DNA of 64,000 nucleotides from Candidatus Allofournierella pullicola (GTDB lineage: Bacteria > Bacillota > Clostridia > Oscillospirales > Ruminococcaceae): positions 1 to 64,000 of the forward strand of contig DXFW01000018.1 of assembly GCA_019114225.1 (NCBI GenBank). Reading direction: 5' to 3'. The notes beneath the pieces were generated by a model. The model was not told the origin of the DNA. It made no database searches and was given only the letters and a program-made list of their open reading frames with translations. This document shows, piece by piece, positions 7,665 to 13,804 of this stretch; the stretch's first letter is position 1; each line of letters begins with the position of its first letter. A program made the translations under genes and the position numbers.

Positions 7665-8510
7665 TCAAAGTCCCAGTTCCTTGAGCTGTGCCGCCATGCG
7701 TATGTATTCATCCACCACGTCAAAAACTTCGCCGCGGCGGCGAAGAGGGCGGCGGCGGAAATCCACCTCGTCCATGTGCGAAACGCCTCGTCCCGCTGCC
7801 CCACGCCAAACGCCCTGAAAGCCGGTCCATTGGGCGGATTCAGCGGTCACAAGGCCGTCGTTCTCCCCTTCCACCAGACCAATGATGAGGTTCTGCCACC
7901 ACATGAACAGATCGCTGCGCCAGGAGCGCATGGCGCCGGCATAGCTGCGGTAGAGCACGCCCTCCACGTCCGGGTTGGCGCGGTAGAATTCTTCGGCCCA
8001 GGCAGTGGTAAACTGGCCGCAGACCGCACAGAAATCCGGGTGCCGGTCCCCCAGGAGCCGGTACCAGAGATTTACAAAAAAGCCTGCCAGGCGGAACGCC
8101 CAGCGCGGCAGCCGGGTCAGCTTGTCCATGGTTTTTGAGCCGTGGTTCGGCACCGAGGACCAGCCAAATTGCCGGACAGCCCGGAGATACCAACTGCGGC
8201 CCTCCATATCCAGGTCAGCCTCCAGGATAACAATATTCTGGGTCCAGCCTACTTCCAAGGCTTGTTTGAAAACCTCCGGGTGACCTTCATATATCCGGTA
8301 AAAATCCCTCATCCGGCGCAGATTGCGGGGGGAGAATCCGGTCCGGTCAGGGTAGTTTGCGGTGATATACTCCGCCACCATCACAGCAGCCCCTTTCTCC
8401 GGCTTGCCGCTTACCAGCCGACCCAGCTCCAGGTACAGCTCTATCTGGGAGAAATCGGCGGCAAGGACCCTGTCGATCTCGTCATAAAGGCTAGCGTTCG
8501 ATGTTTCTGG
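7665..8510 (-). pseudogene. Chimera: DUF1016 N-domain joined to the tail of a lipase
   Basis: One uninterrupted frame holds two unrelated halves. The first part (SLYDEIDRVL to VRQFGWS, bases about 8495-8165) is the N-terminal domain of DUF1016/YhcG-type proteins, with the family markers FSPRNLRRMRDFY and WTQNIVILEADLDME. Right after QFGWS it changes into PNHGSKTMDKL and the rest of an alpha/beta-hydrolase of the lipase type, retaining a likely catalytic Asp (EGENDGLVT) and His (VSHMDEVDF) but lacking the nucleophile serine. The DUF1016 nuclease half and the lipase N-terminal half are both gone. No ATG, GTG or TTG codon stands at the 5' end; the open frame merely continues into the spoVA gene. 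It is best read as the scar of an in-frame deletion. Confidence 0.65.
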
Positions 8511-8542
8511 AAATCTTCCGGGTAAGCGTATCCTTTTGGCTC

Positions 8543-8884
8543 TTATTTCCGTTGTCCCTTCTTGTGCAGCAGTACTCCGCCGCCGATTCCCACAGCGAAG
8601 CAGAACAGGATGAGAGCAAGATATCGAAGGATCGGCCCTGGGTCCCCGGCAAGCAAGCTGACCATACCCCGGTAGGCAGCGTCCCCGCCGCCATATAGAA
8701 GCAGAAACATCCCCGATTGCCCAAAGCCTGTAAAAACATCCATCCAGCCCAAGGCAGTCATAACAACCCCCAGGCAAAAGGTGACAGTGAGGATCACCGG
8801 GATCGGCCACTTTGTAAGACGGAATAACAGCTGGGTCAGCAAGCAGAACAGGCCGCCCAGCAAAAAGGCGTGCAGATATGTCAT
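8543..8884 (-). CDS. SpoVA/SpoVAEb-family membrane protein
   Basis: 113 residues with three or four membrane helices, starting YLHAFLLGGLFCLLTQLL, which is the usual opening of SpoVAC/SpoVAE proteins (x-FLxGGLxCxxxQ). A central glycine-rich stretch FTGFGQSGMFLLLYGGG corresponds to the family's FAGAG...PLTGFG region. In spore formers SpoVA proteins form the inner-membrane channel for dipicolinic acid. The start at 8884 has AGGAGG 8 bases upstream. It follows the other SpoVA gene by 12 bases, so the two are co-transcribed. SpoVAD, which normally sits between SpoVAC and SpoVAE, is missing, so a role in sporulation is uncertain. Confidence 0.65.
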   Translation of the reverse strand: MTYLHAFLLGGLFCLLTQLLFRLTKWPIPVILTVTFCLGVVMTALGWMDVFTGFGQSGMFLLLYGGGDAAYRGMVSLLAGDPGPILRYLALILFCFAVGIGGGVLLHKKGQRK

Positions 8885-8896
8885 AGCGGTATCCTC

Positions 8897-9283
8897 CTAT
8901 CGGAAAGACATGAGCAAGGCAGCCCCGAACGCTGCCGGAAGTCCCACGCCGAAAATCAGGAAAGCAGCCGACAGACCCTTTCGGGATGCCCGGGGAAGGG
9001 TATCCCCTTCTTTCAGTGCGGCAGCGGTAAACTCAATGATAGCGGCGGAAAAGCCGGTAAAAGGCAGCATTGCCCCAAAGCCGCCGAGGCCTTCCAGCTT
9101 TTGATACTGCCCCAGAATGGTGGCCGCCCCGCTGAGTGCAGCCATAATCGCCAGCATCAGGGTGATAGACAGCCCGAATTCCACCCCTGCAGATAACAGA
9201 AGTTCAAAAACCAACTGTGCCGCCACACACAACGCTCCGCCAATCAGAAAAGACCAAAGATAGTCCACCGGTTTTCCTCGCAT
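8897..9283 (-). CDS. SpoVA-family membrane protein (SpoVAC/SpoVAE type)
   Basis: 128 residues. It opens DYLWSFLIGGALCVAAQLVF, then carries a second and third helix, and the signature GLGGFGAMLPFTGFSAAIIE, which matches the SpoVA core (GAG-xx-P-x-TGF). It probably forms a membrane complex with the product of the next gene. The start was set at ATG 9283, with AAGGAG 8 bases upstream; the GTG three codons earlier lies inside that ribosome site. Its upstream neighbour is the flavin reductase gene, separated by a terminator-like hairpin. Being shorter than typical SpoVAC (about 150 residues), it cannot be assigned to a particular SpoVA subunit. Confidence 0.65.
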   Translation of the reverse strand: MRGKPVDYLWSFLIGGALCVAAQLVFELLLSAGVEFGLSITLMLAIMAALSGAATILGQYQKLEGLGGFGAMLPFTGFSAAIIEFTAAALKEGDTLPRASRKGLSAAFLIFGVGLPAAFGAALLMSFR

Positions 9284-9303
9284 AAATGACACTCCTTCTG
9301 AAA

Positions 9304-9342
9304 AGGGCAGGGAGGAGGGGCTGGAGAACCCCTCCTCCCTGC
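9304..9342 (-). terminator. Hairpin after the flavin reductase gene
   Basis: GCAGGGAGGAGGGG pairs with CCCCTCCTCCCTGC. On the - strand it is followed by CCCTTTTC, so it is a moderate terminator between the reductase and the SpoVA genes. Confidence 0.7.
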
Positions 9343-9365
9343 CGCAGCAATCGTTGCGTTAAGGC

Positions 9366-11300
9366 TCAGACCCGCAGGCCCGCTTTGTAGCCGCTATGGA
9401 TAGCATCGTAGATCTTGCCCACCTTGGAGCAGTCACCAACGACGGTGACCTGTTTTCCCATGGCCTTCATCTCTTCTGCCAGGCTGCGGCAGGGGGCAAG
9501 ACCGATGGCCACCAGCACATGATCTGCCGGGATTGTCTTGCGTCCATGGCCTTCCACTACAACGCCTTGGTCGTTGATCTCCACCACGCGGGAGGAGGTC
9601 ATGACCTGGACGCCGTTCTCTTTCAGCATCTCGGGATAGACCATCTGATCGGAGGCGCTGCAATCCTTCATGATCTTCGGCAGCATCTCCACCATGGTAA
9701 CATGGTTTTCTTTGGAGAAGCTCAGCTGGACCGCAGTCTCGGTACCGATAAGGCCGCCGCCCACTACCACGATGTTGCCCGAGATGCCGGCGCAATCCTT
9801 TGCCAGGGCGTCCACCGCCAGCCGGACATTAGCCCGGTCGCCGCCGGGAACCGGCAGACGGACACCAGCGGCGCCGGTGGCGATGATCACGGCATCAAAG
9901 CCCTCCAGATCAGCGGCAGTCGCCTCTTTTTCCACAACCTTGATGTCCCGTTTTTCCACCTGGACGGTGAGATACTTCAGGGCGTTGCGGATGTCTGCCT
10001 TGAACTCCGGAGCGGACGCTTCGTGAAGGAACCCGCCCAGCTTCCGCTTTTCAAACAGGGTGACCTGATGTCCCCGGTCAAAGGCCACAGCGGCAGCCTT
10101 CATTCCGGCAGGGCCACCGCCTACTACTGCCACTTTTTTGGGGGTAGCGGTGGGACGAATGGCCAAGGCGTCCTCGAATCCCAGAGTGGGGTTCATGGTG
10201 CAGTTGATGGATCTGCCCAGATGGTTGCCCCGGTCCAAACAGCCCTCGTTGCAGCGGATGCACGGGGAGATGTCCTCCGGGTGGCCCTCCAAGGCCTTTT
10301 TTGCCCAATAGGGGTCGGCCAGCAGGGGGCGTCCCATGCTGATAAAGTCCCCTTTCCCTTCTGCCAAGATCTCCTCGGCGTACTCCGGCAGAGTAATAGA
10401 ACCGGTGGCGAAAACCGGGATGGAGACCTCTTTTTTGATGGCCTCTGCAGCCCAGACATTGTGGCCCTTGGAAAGCTGCATGGGGGTCACCTGGTGGATC
10501 ATCTGGTGATGGTCGCCGCCGCTGACATCAATGGCGGCGCAGCCCAGCTCCTCCAGTCGCTTGGCGTAATAGATGGTGTCCTCAATCGTCATGCCGCCCG
10601 GCTCATAGTCGGTGCCGCTGAGACGGACGATCAGGGGGAAGTCCTCCCCCACATACTCCTTGCAGCGGGTAAAGATCTGCTCCAGAAAACGGAAACGGTT
10701 TTCCCGGCTGCCACCGTACCAATCGGTGCGCTGGTTGGTAAAGGGGGAAAGGAAGTTGGTGATGAGGTAGCCGTGGGCGCCATGAATCTCCACCACCTCA
10801 AAGCCGGCGTCCTTGGCCCGTTTTGCGGCCTTTCCGAACGCCTCGACAATGTCATGGATCTCGGCGATGGTCAGCTCTTCCGGGATGGCGGCCTGACCGT
10901 AGCGCTGGTACATCAGCGGCCAGGGATTGGGGGAAGCGGACTTCATGGGGGGGCCAAGGAACCGCTGGCGTCCGCAGTGCTCGATCTGGATGCAGGGGAC
11001 CGACCCGGCATTCTTGATGCTGTCAGCCAGCCATCCCAGGCCAACGATGTATTCATCGTCACAGATGCCCAGCTGGTTGGAGGCGGACTTGCTGTACAGC
11101 CTGTCCACATAGGCGTACTCCACGATGATCATGCCTACCTCGCCCATGGCCAGGTCCTCATAGTAGCGGACCAGGCGTTCCGAAACCGAGCCATCCATGT
11201 GGCTCAGACCAGAGGTTTGCGGGGCCTTGCAAATGCGGTTTTTGATCTCTACATTGCCGATCCTGCCAGGGGTGAAAAGATGGGGGAATTGCTTGCTCAT
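9366..11300 (-). CDS. NADH:flavin oxidoreductase / 2,4-dienoyl-CoA reductase-type enoate reductase
   Basis: 644 residues in two domains. Residues 1-about 370 form an Old Yellow Enzyme TIM barrel that binds FMN; the HGAHGYLITNFLSPFTNQR motif and WYGGSRENRFRF are diagnostic. A cysteine cluster CIRCNEGCLDRG followed by a Cys at SINCTMNP (about residues 345-372) binds one 4Fe-4S centre. Residues about 385-644 form an FAD/NAD(P)-binding domain with VAVVGGGPAGMKAA and VVVGGGLIGTETA dinucleotide motifs. The architecture matches FadH, cinnamate/enoate reductases and BaiCD/BaiH, which reduce C=C bonds next to a carbonyl. The substrate cannot be told. The divergent Crp/Fnr gene and two palindromes in the shared upstream region point to specific regulation. 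Confidence 0.85.
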   Translation of the reverse strand: MSKQFPHLFTPGRIGNVEIKNRICKAPQTSGLSHMDGSVSERLVRYYEDLAMGEVGMIIVEYAYVDRLYSKSASNQLGICDDEYIVGLGWLADSIKNAGSVPCIQIEHCGRQRFLGPPMKSASPNPWPLMYQRYGQAAIPEELTIAEIHDIVEAFGKAAKRAKDAGFEVVEIHGAHGYLITNFLSPFTNQRTDWYGGSRENRFRFLEQIFTRCKEYVGEDFPLIVRLSGTDYEPGGMTIEDTIYYAKRLEELGCAAIDVSGGDHHQMIHQVTPMQLSKGHNVWAAEAIKKEVSIPVFATGSITLPEYAEEILAEGKGDFISMGRPLLADPYWAKKALEGHPEDISPCIRCNEGCLDRGNHLGRSINCTMNPTLGFEDALAIRPTATPKKVAVVGGGPAGMKAAAVAFDRGHQVTLFEKRKLGGFLHEASAPEFKADIRNALKYLTVQVEKRDIKVVEKEATAADLEGFDAVIIATGAAGVRLPVPGGDRANVRLAVDALAKDCAGISGNIVVVGGGLIGTETAVQLSFSKENHVTMVEMLPKIMKDCSASDQMVYPEMLKENGVQVMTSSRVVEINDQGVVVEGHGRKTIPADHVLVAIGLAPCRSLAEEMKAMGKQVTVVGDCSKVGKIYDAIHSGYKAGLRV

Positions 11301-11412
11301 GCCGGTCGCTCTCCTTTACTACTTTGGGAATAATAGTTTCCCTTTTTGACAGGATACCAGAAAAATGGGAAAAAGGCCGATATTATCTGATATATTTTTG
11401 ACAATTATTTTG

Positions 11413-11426
11413 GTGTTATATAATAC
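11413..11426. promoter_or_regulatory. Candidate Crp/Fnr operator, reductase-proximal
   Basis: GTGTTATATAATAC is a near-palindrome (12 of 14 positions symmetric). It differs at one base from the reverse complement of the second site at 11446-11459; centres are 33 bases apart, about three helical turns. A -10-like TAATAT for the reductase lies at 11385-11380 on the - strand. Confidence 0.55.
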
Positions 11427-11445
11427 TATTTTTCTTTGGAATACG

Positions 11446-11459
11446 GTATTATATGACAC
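11446..11459. promoter_or_regulatory. Candidate Crp/Fnr operator, regulator-proximal
   Basis: GTATTATATGACAC has the same consensus (GTNTTATATNANAC on either strand) as the site at 11413. Its centre is about 73 bases before the likely transcription start of the Crp/Fnr gene, a class-I-like activation distance. Confidence 0.55.
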
Positions 11460-11490
11460 TTTTTTATCCGGCCAAACCAGCAGCTGTTTC

Positions 11491-11519
11491 TTGCCCTTCC
11501 ATTGGCTATCAGGTATAAT
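11491..11519 (+). promoter_or_regulatory. Promoter of the Crp/Fnr regulator gene
   Basis: TTGCCC (11491-11496), a 17-base spacer and a perfect TATAAT (11514-11519). Confidence 0.7.
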
Positions 11520-11558
11520 TAAAAAAGCGTAAAAACCCGAAGCCAAAGGAGTATTGTC

Positions 11559-12230
11559 ATGATCCAGCGTCAAGAACCCCCGGCATCCGCCAGCTATCTG
11601 TTCAACGCCGATATGGCCCCTTACCGCGAACTGTTCCTCCGCCGCTGTCCTCCGCCGATGCTAATGCCCCGGGGAAATCGGGTATGCAAAAAGGGTGTGA
11701 CAAAGGGGTGGATGTATTACCTGTCCCAGGGGCTTTTGAAGGTCTACTCCAGCAATTCCTATGGGTATGACCGGGTCATCGCCTTTTTGAAGGATGACAA
11801 CATCTTCGGACTGGACTGTTTTGACCCGGACCAGCCCTCCGTCGTCACCATCGAATGTGTGACCGATAGCTGGGTGATGCCCCTGCAAAGCGAGATGCTC
11901 ACCGGCATCATGCGGGAAAGCCCCGACTTTGCCTGTGATTTGGTGGCCTATTACGCCAAGGTGATGCGCCAGCTTTGTTTCGATACCGAGAACCAGAGCA
12001 TCAACGATGCCAAGGTGCGGCTTGTAAATTTCCTATACCTGTATGCGGAGTCCAGCGGCGACGACCGCATTGCCATGAGCCAGCAGAATCTGGCGGCAGC
12101 GGCGAATTGCTCCCGCTCCAGCATCGCCCGCATCTGCACCCAACTGAAGGAGGCAGGACTCATCCGGGTCCATGGCCGGGGGTTGACGGTTTTAGACAGG
12201 GAACGGCTCAAGGCGTTTTGCCGATTATAG
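11559..12230 (+). CDS. Crp/Fnr-family transcriptional regulator
   Basis: 223 residues. The N-terminal half is a cyclic-nucleotide-binding-like beta-roll (GVTKGWMYYLSQGLLKVYSS, DDNIFGLDCF). A long dimerisation helix follows (residues about 118-150). The C-terminal winged helix has the recognition region MSQQNLAAAANCSRSSIARICTQLKEAGLI (two pieces, residues about 168-198). Cysteines are few and do not form an Fnr-type iron-sulfur motif. It diverges from the enoate reductase gene, with two matched palindromes and a good promoter in the 258-base gap, so it most likely senses the reductase substrate and controls both genes. The start at 11559 is preceded by AAAGGAG. Regulators of this kind beside FadH-like reductases suggest an aromatic or unsaturated acid as signal. 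Confidence 0.8.
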   Translation: MIQRQEPPASASYLFNADMAPYRELFLRRCPPPMLMPRGNRVCKKGVTKGWMYYLSQGLLKVYSSNSYGYDRVIAFLKDDNIFGLDCFDPDQPSVVTIECVTDSWVMPLQSEMLTGIMRESPDFACDLVAYYAKVMRQLCFDTENQSINDAKVRLVNFLYLYAESSGDDRIAMSQQNLAAAANCSRSSIARICTQLKEAGLIRVHGRGLTVLDRERLKAFCRL

Positions 12231-12337
12231 TCCCTATTGCGTCCTATCGCTATTACAAAAAGCGGGAGGTTATTATAGAAAACCGTTTCCTTCTGCAATA
12301 CATCTTGCCACATAGTATTGTGTTGTTAAAAAGTTCA

Positions 12338-12383
12338 AAGAGAAGCACAGGACTTTATTTTCCCAGTCCTGTGCTTTTCTTCA
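12338..12383. terminator. Hairpin between the converging regulator and recombinase genes
   Basis: GAGAAGCACAGGACT and AGTCCTGTGCTTTTC pair around a short T-rich loop. T runs allow use from the + strand; it may serve both directions. Confidence 0.65.
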
Positions 12384-12399
12384 GCCTGTTTTGCTTTAT

Positions 12400-13410
12400 T
12401 TATACCATGTCCTGCTTGATCTGCACCCCGCCCCGCAGACAGACGATGATCTTTTCCCTGGATACCACCTTCACCGTATCTACCAACTGGCGGATCATAC
12501 TCTCATCCCACTCGGAGATTTCCGCCGAAGCATTTTCCATCACCGAAACCGCATTTTTGAGCTGCGTAAAGGCAGCGGCGTTTTTTCCTCTCTGCTCTTG
12601 AATGAAAGCTCTTTTTTCTTTGAGCGCGGTCGTTTCATCCAACAGAGCTTTCAACTGATCTTGATACCCTGCCGAATCACCCGCATCAGCGGCTTGAGCG
12701 ATTAGAACCCCCACCTGTTGATTGATCTCCTCCAGCCTTTTTTCGATGTCTCCAAGGCTCATGCCCTCGCCGGGGATGGGGGCGATCTCCTGCTCCATCG
12801 CTCCGGTGACCTGCCGGATGAGGGTTCCCTTCTGCCCCATCGCCCTGTTCACCGCCACCAGGATGGCCCTCTGGAGGGGTCCCTCCTCCAGGGTGGGGGA
12901 GTTGTGGCAGTACCGCTTGCCGTAGTCCAGGCGGCTCACACACCGCCACACAATGCGGGTCTGATTGCCCCGCTTCCAGGTACACCGACGGTAGAGGGTC
13001 CCACATTCGCCGCAGACCAACCGCTCCGAAAGGGCGTACTTGCTGGCGTAGGAGGTGAGGCCGGTAGGGGCTGCCTTAGTGGGGCTTTTGGCCGCTTTGC
13101 GCCTCGCCAGCTCCGCCTGGACAGCGTCGAAGGTCTTGTGATCTACTATGGCAGGGTGGTGATTCTGAATGAGGTACTTGGGCAGCTGCCCGGTGTTCCT
13201 GACGGATTTCCGGCTGATACAGTCGCTGATGAAGGTCTTTTGCAGAAGGACATCCCCGCGGTACTTCTCGTTGGTGAGGATGTTTCGGATGGCGCTGGTG
13301 GTCCACTCGGTTTTCCCGGCCACATTGAGGATATTTTCGTCTATCTTTTTTCGGGGAAGATGCTGCTCTTTTGCAGGCCCCTGTCTGCTCCAAAAAGGGC
13401 ACAGGCCCAA
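12400..13410 (-). pseudogene. Large serine recombinase, catalytic domain missing
   Basis: About 336 residues matching the rear two thirds of a large serine recombinase (TnpX/phage integrase type). The recombinase domain begins at WTTSAIRNILTNEKYRGD. A zinc ribbon follows, with CGECGTLYRRC and a later cysteine pair around WRCVSR and KRYCHN. Then comes a long coiled-coil with IEKRLEEINQQVGVLI. The final part carries the expected DESMIRQLVDTVKVV. The N-terminal resolvase domain of about 150 residues with the catalytic serine is absent; the frame begins in sequence with no ATG and no ribosome site. It is therefore a dead remnant of an integrative element, which may have brought the reductase-regulator pair. 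Confidence 0.8.
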
Positions 13411-13520
13411 AAGCTGCCTAAAACGGGGAACTTGCAGGGTTCAAATCCTGCCGGTTGGTCAGAACATCCGTTTGGCAACTATCGTTGGACTTGTTAATTT
13501 TCGGCCCCTAAAAAGTCCAC

Positions 13521-13568
13521 AAACACTTGATGCCATGCGGGTTTATCCGCATGGCATCTAAAGTGTTT
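13521..13568 (-). terminator. Terminator of tRNA-Ala(CGC)
   Basis: A long hairpin (AAACACTT + GATGCCATGCGG against CCGCATGGCATC + AAGTGTTT) lies just 3' of the tRNA. On the - strand it is followed by GGACTTTTTAGG. Confidence 0.75.
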
Positions 13569-13576
13569 GGGTTAGA

Positions 13577-13652
13577 TGGTGGACCTGGAGGGATTCGAAC
13601 CCTTGACCTCTGCGATGCGAACGCAGCGCTCTCCCAACTGAGCTACAGGCCC
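13577..13652 (-). tRNA. tRNA-Ala(CGC)
   Basis: The cloverleaf folds fully. The acceptor arm is GGGCCTG with CAGGTCC, the D arm GCTCAGTTGGGAGAGC, and the anticodon arm CTGCG-TTCGCAT-CGCAG with anticodon CGC (reads GCG). The T arm contains GGGTTCGAATCCC. Discriminator A and an encoded CCA (13579-13577) are present. Its own promoter is at 13672-13700. Confidence 0.95.
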
Positions 13653-13671
13653 ATGTGTGACTGCTCTATCT

Positions 13672-13700
13672 AATTTAAAGCATTCCGGCCAAAAAGTCAA
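13672..13700 (-). promoter_or_regulatory. Promoter of tRNA-Ala(CGC)
   Basis: TTGACT (13700-13695), 17-base spacer and TAAATT (13677-13672) on the - strand, about 20 bases before the tRNA. Confidence 0.75.
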
Positions 13701-13740
13701 GGTTTTTTTCGTCATTGCCGCGTATTTTTTTGTGCGTGCA

Positions 13741-13784
13741 AAAAAGGAGGGCGGCCGTCTCTTTGGAGAAGGCCGCCCTCCCTC
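13741..13784 (-). terminator. Terminator of adhE
   Basis: GGAGGGCGGCC and GGCCGCCCTCC pair around a 14-base loop. On the - strand a T run (CTTTTTTGC) follows. Confidence 0.9.
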
Positions 13785-13804
13785 AACAGAAAGGAGTGGA
13801 TCGC

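Noticed and set aside
7665..8810. The full 381-codon frame as a real protein
   Set aside because: Its first 95 codons overlap the spoVA gene in another frame and have no family content; only the part below about 8510 shows homology.
9396..11333. Long + strand open frame of 645 codons opposite the reductase gene
   Set aside because: It mirrors the reductase frame in GC-rich DNA, has no family content and no ribosome site; the - strand gene is clear.
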